Source: Dactylorhiza incarnata (Eukaryota > Streptophyta > Magnoliopsida > Asparagales > Orchidaceae). From it: 64,000 nt of DNA. The stretch lies in the NCBI GenBank assembly GCA_033032865.1, contig JAWHQI010000258.1, positions 310,001 through 374,000 on the forward strand, in the 5' to 3' direction. The stretch's first letter is position 1; each line of letters begins with the position of its first letter. The notes beneath the pieces are model-generated. The model had not been told where the DNA came from, did no database searches, and saw nothing but the letters and a program-made list of their open reading frames with translations. The position numbers and the translations under genes were made by a program. Shown piece after piece: positions 55,187-64,000 of the stretch.

Positions 55187-55985
55187 TTTGACCCATCCAG
55201 CTAGTGAGAGCCTGGAGTGAGGAGGACATCTCGGCGTTGAGCTTACCCATCCGAGGATCATTCGACCCACCCAGCTAGTGAGAGCCTGGAGTGAGGAGGA
55301 CATCTCGATGGCAAGCTCTTCCTTCCGAGGATCATTCGACCCACCCAGCTAGTGAGAGCCTGGAGTGAGGAGGACATCTCGGCGTTGAACTTACCCATCC
55401 GAGGATCATTCGACCCACCCAGCTAGTGAGAGCCTAGAGTGAGGAGGACATCTCGATGGCAAGCTCTTCCTTCCGAGGATCATTCGACCCACCCAGCTAG
55501 TGAGAGCCTGGAGTGAGGAGGGCATCTCGGCGTTGAACTTACCCATCCGAGGATCATTCGACCCACCCAGCTAGTGAGAGCCTGGAGTGAGGAGGACATC
55601 TCGATGGCAAGCTCTTCCTTACGAGGATCATTCGACCCACCCAGCTAGTGAGAGCCTGGAATGAGGAGGACATCTCGGCGTTGAACTTACCCATCCGAGG
55701 ATCATTCGACCCACCCAGCTAGTGAGAGCCTGGAGTGAGGAGGACATCTCGATGGCAAGCTCTTCCTTCCGAGGATCATTCTACCCACCCAGCTAGTGAG
55801 AGCCTGGAGTGAGGAGGACATCTCGGCGTTGAACTTACCCATCCGAGGATCATTCGACCCACCCAGCTAGTGAGAGCCTGGAGTGAGGAGGACATCTCGG
55901 CGTTGAACTTACCCATCCGAGGATCATTCGACCCACCCAGCTAGTGAGAGCCTGGAGTGAGGAGGACATCTCGATGGCAAGCTCT
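55187..55985. repeat. 74-bp alternating repeat array, unit 1
   Basis: Eleven 74-bp monomers with common part CGACCCACCCAGCTAGTGAG and GGAGTGAGGAGGACATCTCG. Two types alternate, ending GGCGTTGAACTTACCCATCC (A) or GATGGCAAGCTCTTCCTTCC (B), giving a 148-bp dimer; one A-A step breaks the rhythm. Same arrays at 57572-58370 and 60165-60965. Confidence 0.9.
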
Positions 55986-55987
55986 TA

Positions 55988-56582
55988 CTAATCATATAAG
56001 CAAAATAACTTCATCCATCTAATGGGGGGATTTCCCTTGTCAAAACCTCCTGGCCCAACCAGCGAGGGGTAGAACTTGCTACAAAGGAAAACAACAAAAA
56101 ACAAAAAATAAACACAACATACCCCCCCATGGCACTCGCCTCTCAGGCTGCTTGCGCGAGATGATCCTTCCTCTGCTTCTCCTGCCACTCCCATCTGGCT
56201 CATGCTCTCCATGATCTTCTCCATCTCCTCCGCCCCCGCTTGCCAAGAGATGTTGTTGACGGCTGTGACGTAGCAGTGCCTCGCCATCCTGGGGTCTCCG
56301 CGGATCCTGACTTGGATTCCTCCAGTGTTGAACTTGAGGCACTGGTTCCTTGCCTGGCCGACCCCCTGGGGCAACCTCTCCTGACCCCCCGTGGCCGAGC
56401 ACTCCTTGCGACCTAGAAGGCGGTGTCTGGGGGGAGGGAGTCGAGCAGTCACCTCCCCTGGTGATGCCTTGGAGCAGCTCCATGATTCCCTTGATGGCCG
56501 TCATGAACTCTCCCCTTCCTACCACCTCACTCTGGATGTGAGACCCCTCATCGTCTCATCCTCCGAGGTCTCCTGCCTTGAG
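55988..56582 (-). pseudogene. Gag-like frames, array unit 1
   Basis: Next to LTR 2 on the minus strand. A frame with GRGEFMTAIKGIMELLQGIT (helical, gag-like) runs 56525-56079. A second frame (56452-55988) reads KFNTGGIQVRIRGDPRMARH and EEMEKIMESM and looks more protein-like. Relative to unit 3 a TGA lies upstream (GGATGA versus GGAGGA), which cuts the N-terminal part. The family was not recognised beyond its position next to the 5' LTR. Confidence 0.5.
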
Positions 56583-56636
56583 ATTTGGTTCAAGAACTTC
56601 TGTGCTGACCACTCTCCACGCTCACCGCACCAAAAA

Positions 56637-57475
56637 TGTTGAAACCGACTACTCGGTCTCCGTGGAGTTCGGGGTCCCAAAAAAGGGGTGGTCTCACACC
56701 TACTTCTCTCGAGCCAACTCTCTAGGCAAGAGCACTTGGACTTGGAAACGGACCCTAGGCTACAGCGAGGAGGTCCCACCTCACACCCGGAAGACCTGAG
56801 AGATCTTCCCCTCCCTAGCCAATGCTGAACCAGAAGCACCAAAGGAGAGCTCTAAGGGAAGAAGAAGATCCAAAGTTTGGAAATCTAGAAGTCCTCTCCT
56901 TTGGTGCCCCTTAGGGGTCTATTTATAGGTTTTCCAAGTTGGGCTGCAAATAGCCAAAAACTGATCTGCCAGATTACCAAAATACCCTCGGAGTTGGGTT
57001 GCGGATAACCGAATCCCGCTGCTCTGAAGCGCTAAACGCAAACCACTGGACTGCGAATAGCCAAAACTGGACTGCGAATAGCAAACTGGACGAGGGGGGC
57101 CTCCCCCCTCCCCTCTCTCCGCCTCTCCTGCTGGGCGAGAGAGGGAGGGGCGAGACCCCCCTCCCCTCTCTCCGCCTCTCCTGCTGGGCGAGAGAGGGAG
57201 GGGCGAGACCCCCCCTCCCCTCTCTCCGCCTCTCCTGCTGGGCGAGAGAGGGAGGGGCGAGACCCCCCTCCCCTCTCTCCGCCTCTCCTGCTGGGCGAGA
57301 GAGGGAGGGGCGAGACCCCGCCTCCCCTCTCTCCGCCTCTTCCTCTCCTTCTGGGTGAGAGCTACGGGGGTATCGCTGGGCGATACCCAAAGGTCTAAAA
57401 ACCCCTTAGGTCTAGTTGACACGTCTCGGCGGCCCTCCACGCTGGGCCTCACTCGATGGATATGGGGGTTGTACA
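56637..57475 (-). repeat. Array LTR 2 (839 bp)
   Basis: Offset by exactly 2385 bp from LTR 1, with no difference noticed. Confidence 0.9.
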
Positions 57476-57571
57476 CAATCCCCGCTCTTTGCGAGGTTGG
57501 CACAACCTCGGAAAGAAAAGTCCAAGCCCAAATATCCATCGAGGGGGGCAGAACCTCGCCCCCGAGGCACG

Positions 57572-58370
57572 TTTGACCCATCCAGCTAGTGAGAGCCTGG
57601 AGTGAGGAGGACATCTCGGCGTTGAGCTTACCCATCCGAGGATCATTCGACCCACCCAGCTAGTGAGAGCCTGGAGTGAGGAGGACATCTCGATGGCAAG
57701 CTCTTCCTTCCGAGGATCATTCGACCCACCCAGCTAGTGAGAGCCTGGAGTGAGGAGGACATCTCGGCGTTGAACTTACCCATCCGAGGATCATTCGACC
57801 CACCCAGCTAGTGAGAGCCTAGAGTGAGGAGGACATCTCGATGGCAAGCTCTTCCTTCCGAGGATCATTCGACCCACCCAGCTAGTGAGAGCCTGGAGTG
57901 AGGAGGGCATCTCGGCGTTGAACTTACCCATCCGAGGATCATTCGACCCACCCAGCTAGTGAGAGCCTGGAGTGAGGAGGACATCTCGATGGCAAGCTCT
58001 TCCTTACGAGGATCATTCGACCCACCCAGCTAGTGAGAGCCTGGAATGAGGAGGACATCTCGGCGTTGAACTTACCCATCCGAGGATCATTCGACCCACC
58101 CAGCTAGTGAGAGCCTGGAGTGAGGAGGACATCTCGATGGCAAGCTCTTCCTTCCGAGGATCATTCTACCCACCCAGCTAGTGAGAGCCTGGAGTGAGGA
58201 GGACATCTCGGCGTTGAACTTACCCATCCGAGGATCATTCGACCCACCCAGCTAGTGAGAGCCTGGAGTGAGGAGGACATCTCGGCGTTGAACTTACCCA
58301 TCCGAGGATCATTCGACCCACCCAGCTAGTGAGAGCCTGGAGTGAGGAGGACATCTCGATGGCAAGCTCT
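57572..58370. repeat. 74-bp alternating repeat array, unit 2
   Basis: Same order of A and B monomers as unit 1, including the one C-to-A variant (TCCTTACGAGG). Confidence 0.9.
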
Positions 58371-58372
58371 TA

Positions 58373-58967
58373 CTAATCATATAAGCAAAATAACTTCATC
58401 CATCTAATGGGGGGATTTCCCTTGTCAAAACCTCCTGGCCCAACCAGCGAGGGGTAGAACTTGCTACAAAGGAAAACAACAAAAAACAAAAAATAAACAC
58501 AACATACCCCCCCATGGCACTCGCCTCTCAGGCTGCTTGCGCGAGATGATCCTTCCTCTGCTTCTCCTGCCACTCCCATCTGGCTCATGCTCTCCATGAT
58601 CTTCTCCATCTCCTCCGCCCCCGCTTGCCAAGAGATGTTGTTGACGGCTGTGACGTAGCAGTGCCTCGCCATCCTGGGGTCTCCGCGGATCCTGACTTGG
58701 ATTCCTCCAGTGTTGAACTTGAGGCACTGGTTCCTTGCCTGGCCGACCCCCTGGGGCAACCTCTCCTGACCCCCCGTGGCCGAGCACTCCTTGCGACCTA
58801 GAAGGCGGTGTCTGGGGGGAGGGAGTCGAGCAGTCACCTCCCCTGGTGATGCCTTGGAGCAGCTCCATGATTCCCTTGATGGCCGTCATGAACTCTCCCC
58901 TTCCTACCACCTCACTCTGGATGTGAGACCCCTCATCGTCTCATCCTCCGAGGTCTCCTGCCTTGAG
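58373..58967 (-). pseudogene. Gag-like frames, array unit 2
   Basis: Same frames and same upstream TGA as unit 1. Confidence 0.5.
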
Positions 58968-59021
58968 ATTTGGTTCAAGAACTTCTGTGCTGACCACTCT
59001 CCACGCTCACCGCACCAAAAA

Positions 59022-60068
59022 TGTTGAAACCGACTACTCGGTCTCCGTGGAGTTCGGGGTCCCAAAAAAGGGGTGGTCTCACACCTACTTCTCTCGAGCC
59101 AACTCTCTAGGCAAGAGCACTTGGACTTGGAAACGGACCCTAGGCTACAGCGAGGAGGTCCCACCTCACACCCGGAAGACCTGAGAGATCTTCCCCTCCC
59201 TAGCCAATGCTGAACCAGAAGCACCAAAGGAGAGCTCTAAGGGAAGAAGAAGATCCGAAGTTTGGAAATCTAGAAGTCCTCTCCTTTGGTGCCCCTTAGG
59301 GTCTATTTATAGGTTTTCCAAGTTGGGCTGCAAATAGCCAAAAACTGATCTGCCAGATTACCAAAATACCCTCGGAGTTGGGCTGCGGATAACCGAATCT
59401 CGCTGCTCTGAAGCGCTAAACGCACACCACTAGACTGCGAATAGCCAAAACTGGACTGCGAATAGCAAACTGTACGAGGGGGGCCTCCCCCCTCCCCTCT
59501 CTCCGCCTCTCCTGCTGGGCGAGAGAGGGAGGGGCGAGACCCCCTCCCCTCTCTCCGCCTCTCCTGCTGGGCGAGAGAGGGAGGGGCGAGACCCCCCTCC
59601 CCTCTCTCCGCCTCTCCTGCTGGGCGAGAGAGGGAGGGGCGAGACCCCCTCCCCTCTCTCCGCCTCTCCTGCTGGGCGAGAGAGGGAGGGGCGAGACCCC
59701 CATCCCCTCTCTCCGCCTCTCCTGCTGGGCGAGAGAGGGAGGGGCGAGACCCCCCCTCCCCTCTCTCCGCCTCTCCTGCTGGGCGAGAGAGGGAGGGGCG
59801 AGACCCCCCTCCCCTCTCTCCGCCTCTCCTGCTGGGCGAGAGAGGGAGGGGCGAGACCCCCCTCCCCTCTCTCCGCCTCTCCTGCTGGGCGAGAGAGGAA
59901 GGGGCGAGACCCCCCTCCCCTCTCTCCGGCTCTTCCTCTCCTTCTGGGTGAGAGCTACGGGGGTATCGTTGGGCGATACCCAAAGGTCTAAAAACCCCTT
60001 GGGTCTAGTTGACACGTCTCGACGGCCCTCCACGCTGGGCCTCACTCGATGGATATGAGGGTTGTACA
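59022..60068 (-). repeat. Array LTR 3 (1047 bp)
   Basis: Longer than LTRs 1 and 2 because the 53-bp GCTGGGCGAGAGAGGGAGGG unit is present about eight times. Confidence 0.9.
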
Positions 60069-60164
60069 CAATCCCCGCTCTTTGCGAGGTTGGCACAACC
60101 TCGGAAAGAAAAGTCCAAGCCCAAATATCCATCGAGGGGGGCAGAACCTCGCCCCCGAGGCACG

Positions 60165-60965
60165 TTTGACCCATCCAGCTAGTGAGAGCCTGGAGTGAGG
60201 AGGACATCTCGGCGTTGAACTTACCCATCCGAGGATCATTCGACCCACCCAGCTAGTGAGAGCCTGGAGTGAGGAGGACATCTCGATGGCAAGCTCTTCC
60301 TTCCGAGGATCATTCGACCCACCCAGCTAGTGAGAGCCTGGAGTGAGGAGGACATCTCGGCGTTGAACTTACCCATCCGAGGATCATTCGACCCACCCAG
60401 CTAGTGAGAGCCTAGAGTGAGGAGGACATCTCGATGGCAAGCTCTTCCTTCCGAGGATCATTCGACCCACCCAGCTAGTGAGAGCCTGGAGTGAGGAGGA
60501 CATCTCGGCGTTGAACTTACCCATCCGAGGATCATTCGACCCACCCAGCTAGTGAGAGCCTGGAGTGAGGAGGACATCTCGATGGCAAGCTCTTCCTTCC
60601 GAGGATCATTCGACCTACCCAGCTAGTGAGAGCCTGGAGTGAGGAGGACATCTCGGCGTTGAAATTACCCATCCGAGGATCATTCGACCCACCCAGCTAG
60701 TGAGAGCCTGGAGTGAGGAGGACATCTCGATGGCAAGCTCTTCCTTCCGAGGATCATTCGACCCACCCAGCTAGTGAGAGCCTAGAGTGAGGATGATATC
60801 TCGGCGTTGAACTTACCCATCCGAGGATCATTCGACCCACCCAGCTAGTGAGAGCCTGGAGTGAGGAGGACATCTCGGCGTTGAACTTACTCATCTGAGG
60901 ATCATTCGACCCACCCAGCTAGTGAGAGCCTGGAGTGAGGAGGACATCTCGATGGCAAGCTCTTA
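60165..60965. repeat. 74-bp alternating repeat array, unit 3
   Basis: Same A/B alternation as units 1 and 2, with private variants such as GATGATATCTCGG and TTACTCATCTGAGG. Confidence 0.88.
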
Positions 60966-61589
60966 CTAATCATATAAGCAAAATAACTTCATCCATCTAA
61001 TGGGGTGATTTCCCTTGTCAAAACCTCCTGGCCCAACCAGCGAGGGGTAGAACTTGCTACAAAGGAAAACAATAAAAAAAAAAAAAAAACACAACAAACC
61101 CCCCAATGGCACTCGCCTCTCAGGCTGCTTGCGCGAGATGATCCTTCCTCTGCTTCTCCTGCCACTCCCATCTGGATCATGCTCTCCATGATCTTCTCCA
61201 TCTCCTCCGCCCCCGCTTGCCAAGAGATGCTGTTGACGGCTGTGACGTAGCAATGCCTCGCCATCCTGGGGTCTCCGCGGATCCTGACTTGGATTCCTCC
61301 AGTGTTGAACTTGAGGCACTGGTTCCTTGCCTGGCCGACCCCCTGGGGCAACCTCTCCTGACCCCTCCTGGCCGAGCACTCCTTGCGACCCAGAAGGCGG
61401 TGTCTGGGGGGAGGGAGCCGAGCAGTCACCTCCCCTGGTGATGCCTTGGAGCAGCTCCATGATTCCCTTGATGGCCGTCATGAACTCTCCCCTTCCTACC
61501 ACCTCACTCGGGATGTGAGACCCCTCATCGTCTCCTCCTCCGAGGTCTCCTGCCATGAGATTTGGTTCAAGAACTTCTGTGCTGACCAC
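60966..61589 (-). CDS. Gag-like open frame, array unit 3 (207 codons)
   Basis: The least damaged copy: one frame from MVSTEVLEPNLMAGDLGGG through GRGEFMTAIKGIMELLQGIT to 60966, starting 25 bases from LTR 4. A second frame (61429-60989) with QVRIRGDPRMARHCYVTAV overlaps it, and in that part the second frame looks more like real protein. A frame change between the two may therefore have occurred in the ancestor. Likely a capsid-type (gag) protein of a non-autonomous element; this rests on position and helical character only. Confidence 0.45.
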   Translation of the reverse strand: MVSTEVLEPNLMAGDLGGGDDEGSHIPSEVVGRGEFMTAIKGIMELLQGITRGGDCSAPSPQTPPSGSQGVLGQEGSGEVAPGGRPGKEPVPQVQHWRNPSQDPRRPQDGEALLRHSRQQHLLASGGGGDGEDHGEHDPDGSGRRSRGRIISRKQPERRVPLGGLLCFFFFFIVFLCSKFYPSLVGPGGFDKGNHPIRWMKLFCLYD

Positions 61590-61613
61590 TCTCCACGCTC
61601 ACCGCACCAAAAA

Positions 61614-62492
61614 TGTTGAAACCGACTACTCGGTCTCCGTGGAGTTCGGGGTCCCAAAAAAGGGGTGGTCTCACACCTACTTCTCTCGAGCCAACTCTCT
61701 AGGCAAGAGCACTTGGACTTGGAAACGGACCCTAGGCTACAGCGAGGAGGTCCCACCTCACACCCGGAAGACCTGAGAGATCTTCCCCTCCCTAGCCAAT
61801 GCTGAACCAGAAGCACCAAAGGAGAGCTCTAAGGGAAGAAGAAGATCCGAAGTTTGGAAATCTAGAAGTCCTCTCCTTTGGTGCCCCTTAGGGTCTATTT
61901 ATAGGTTTTCCAAGTTGGGCTGCAAATAGCCAAAAACTAATCTGCCAGATTACCAAAATACCCTCGGAGTTGGGCTGCGGATAACCGAATCCCGCTGCTC
62001 TGAAGCGCTAAACGCACACCACTAGACTGCGAATAGCCAAAACTGGACTGCGAATAGCAAACTGGACGAGGGGGCCTCCCCCCTCCCCTCTCTCCGCCTC
62101 TCCTGCTGGGCGAGAGAGGGAGGGGCGAGACCCCACTCCTCTCTCTCCGCCTCTCCTGCTGGGCGAGAGAGGGAGGGGCGAGACCCCCATCCCCTCTCTC
62201 CGCCTCTCCTGCTGGGCGAGAGAGGGAGGGGCGAGTCCGCCTCTCCTGCTGGGCGAGAGAGGGAGGGGCGAGACCCCCCCTCCCCTCTCTCCGCCTCTCC
62301 TGCTGGGCGAGAGAGGGAGGGGCGAGACCCCCCCTCCCCTCCCCTCTCTCCGCCTCTTCCTCTCCTTCTGGGTGAGAGCTACCGGGGTATCGCTGGGCGA
62401 TACCCAAAGGTCTAAAAACCCCTTGGGTCTAGTTGACACGTCTCGGCGGCCCTCCACATTGGGCTTCACTCGATGGATATAGGGGTTGTACA
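61614..62492 (-). repeat. Array LTR 4 (879 bp)
   Basis: Same ends; about five to six GCTGGGCGAGAGAGGGAGGG units, one truncated (GGGGCGAGTCCGCC). Confidence 0.9.
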
Positions 62493-62497
62493 ATATC

Positions 62498-63143
62498 TTC
62501 TGCTGCACAAATCTCAAAGAAAATTCATGTGTCCGCGCCATACATTTTTTGCATGCACCGCTTGCGCTATATTGCACAATCTTAAAACCTGTCATTTTAT
62601 TCAATATAATCGTAGTCCAAAAACTAAAACTCTCATGAGTGGTGGACTCAGAGATTTCATCCGATCAGAACCGAGGTGTGGATTAATGCATTGGACTGCG
62701 AATATCAATGAACTGCGAATAGCGATTATAACAATGCTTTAGCTTAAAATGTTATTTTAAAAAGCGCAATGTTGTAAGCAGTCATATAATGGTTAAACGT
62801 AGTCCATTGATATTGGCGATCCAATGAATTTAAGTGTTTTATGATTGCGAATAGCTGTTTTAGATGTTTTTAGGACTGCGAATAGCCGTCATAGGACCGC
62901 TAATAACATTGCCCTTTAAAAAAATAACATTACCTTCACGATCATCGAAACTCAACCTCTTATGTCTTCTTATTTAATATAAATGTGTCAATCTTTTTTA
63001 AATAAAACAAAATAATATATCTTCAGAAGCTTGAATTGAAAAATGATTTGGCATCTATTAAAATAATATTATATCTCTTAAGACATGTTGAAATAAATAA
63101 ATTTATAGCATATGTAATTATTGGAGTAGAAGGTTTAATATTA
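62498..63143. other. AT-rich, with recurring ACTGCGAATAGC motifs
   Basis: CTGCGAATA(G/T)C occurs near 62696, 62713 and 62877, and TTGCGAATAGC near 62847. A short inverted pair built on CATTGG...AATATCAATG lies at about 62690 and 62808. Possibly a worn member of the GGCGATTGTTATCCGCA-ended family. No gene. Confidence 0.45.
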
Positions 63144-63562
63144 GCCGGTTGTTATTCACAGACCGACCAGGTTTTTTTATTCGCTATTTTTAACTATTAT
63201 CCACTCTAAAGGATCCTAAATTTACTATTCCTAAACAAAGTTGTTATTCGCAGATCAGTACGAAAAAAACTTTAAGGAAGAGACAATATTGTGAAACTCT
63301 AGCTTCTCCGAAATGCCCCCGATTAAGGCTTTCTTCTTGGAGACATTGTGAAACCCTAACAATGGCTTTCTTCTCCTTTGTATTTCCATGGTCTGCGAAT
63401 AGACAAACATAATATATATGGGAGCATAGAGAACCTCAGGAGCTGGACGGAGAAGACGCCAAATAATATATGTGAGCTTCATACTATGGTCTGCGAATAG
63501 ATAAACATAAACTCAAATAAATGAAGTAAATAGACAAACATGATCTGCGGATAACAATCGCC
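63144..63562. mobile_element. Small non-autonomous element, 8-bp target duplication
   Basis: 419 bp. Ends GCCGGTTGTTATTCACAGA and, inverted, GGCGATTGTTATCCGCAGA; perfect 8-bp target duplication TAATATTA (63136-63143, 63563-63570). Contains internal GGTCTGCGAATAG copies near 63391 and 63486. Same family as 52148-53928. Confidence 0.85.
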
Positions 63563-63570
63563 TAATATTA

Positions 63571-63820
63571 TTATCCGTGCAGATGTGTGCACTTGAAATC
63601 AAGATTCATCAAAGCACCCAAATTCCGCTAATGACTTTGCAAATTAATGCTCTTCTATAGTCATGTCATTATCCTACCTAACAGATTCCGTTAAACATGA
63701 GGATAAAAAGTTAAATGGGACAATTTCAAAAAAACAATCTACATTTTAAAGACCAATTTCAATTCCACCATAAATATTGGGAGACATATTTAGCTATTTT
63801 GCCAATTAATAATAAGGGGC
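63571..63820. other. No recognised feature
   Basis: Short AT-rich flank. Confidence 0.35.
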
Positions 63821-63822
63821 AT

Positions 63823-64000
63823 TTGCCACGACCTCCCCCTCTAAGTTTGCAAAATTATAGATTGCACCCCTCTTATTATTGAAATTACAACCCCCACCCC
63901 AATATTACAAAACATGACATTTACCTCCCCTGAAATTCACATTTCATACCATATATTTTTCCACAAAAATACTCCATTCGGAGTACATTTTTTGTTAGAA
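63823..64000. mobile_element. Fold-back element (copy 2), cut by window end
   Basis: GGGGCATTTGCCACGACCTCC, then CTAAGTTTGCAAAATTATAG, TTGCACCCCTCTTATTATTG and TTTACCTCC, matching the right arm (inverted) of the element at 26405-26744. The other arm lies beyond the window. Confidence 0.75.

Larger units (their letters stand above)
54252..62492 (-). mobile_element. Tandem array: four LTRs and three internal regions
   Basis: LTRs at 54252-55090, 56637-57475, 59022-60068 and 61614-62492 alternate with internal regions at 55091-56636, 57476-59021 and 60069-61613. The only target duplication is ATATC at the two outer edges (54247-54251, 62493-62497), so one insertion was later amplified. Units 1 and 2 share exact 2385-bp spacing and look identical; unit 3 differs in repeat number and several bases. 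Orientation is minus: inverted TATA box, purine tract (AAAGAGCGGGGATTG) next to each left LTR end, gag-like frame next to each right LTR. No RT, protease or integrase is present. Confidence 0.9.

Noticed and set aside
54534..60228. Minus frames with SRPSLSRPAGEAERGEGG-type repeats in the array LTRs
   Set aside because: Translation of the 53-bp LTR repeat; no start context or conserved domain, and they lie in the LTR rather than the interior.
44887..60965. CRISPR-like regular repeats (44-bp and 74-bp)
   Set aside because: The units are directly adjacent with no unique spacers, and the DNA is plant nuclear; these are tandem satellites inside retroelements.

Overview
This window is nuclear DNA of a flowering plant. 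It has spliced plant genes, a plant ATL RING-H2 gene, a Cassandra retrotransposon with 5S-like LTRs, tRNA-Met primer sites of the TGGTATCAGAGC type, and dense nested transposons. I cannot name the species.

Layout. 1-11 kb is gene-free and holds old transposon pieces: a truncated SINE, a copia protease scrap, an LTR remnant broken by a complete Cassandra element, and several MITEs. 11.0-18.0 kb is a worn non-autonomous gypsy-type element split by a very young non-autonomous LTR element (11677-17460, 2323-bp LTRs). 18.3-20.2 kb holds a LINE scrap and a GC-rich copia-like LTR remnant. The ATL gene lies at 21087-22022 (+). A 27-bp minisatellite separates it from a convergent gene.

The main gene is a 2-oxoglutarate/Fe(II) dioxygenase on the minus strand. 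I assembled four exons from 42613 down to 23897: 341 residues, all phases and GT-AG borders consistent. Its third intron is about 14.8 kb. It contains a MITE with a nested solo LTR, three SINE-like copies in inverted arrangement, a long fold-back element, an internally deleted gypsy-type element, a near-complete Ty1/copia element (30043-35259), and a three-level nest of MITE, solo LTR and hAT-type MITE. The second intron holds broken copia pieces.

43.7-49.3 kb is a gag-only LTR element with target-site duplication CTTAA, unequal LTRs (942 and 1430 bp), higher-order internal repeats and long poly-G tracts. 50.7-51.2 kb keeps two exons resembling a plant lipid/sphingoid-phosphate phosphatase. 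52.0-54.0 kb is a MITE invaded by a DNA transposon with 8-bp target duplications that carries a tiny spliced transcription unit. 54.25-62.49 kb is one insertion (target duplication ATATC) that has become a tandem array of four LTRs and three internal regions. The rest holds another 8-bp-duplication element and, at the right edge, a cut copy of the fold-back element.

Coordinates for elements with target duplications were read base by base. Family names rest on motifs and remembered family features, not on database searches.
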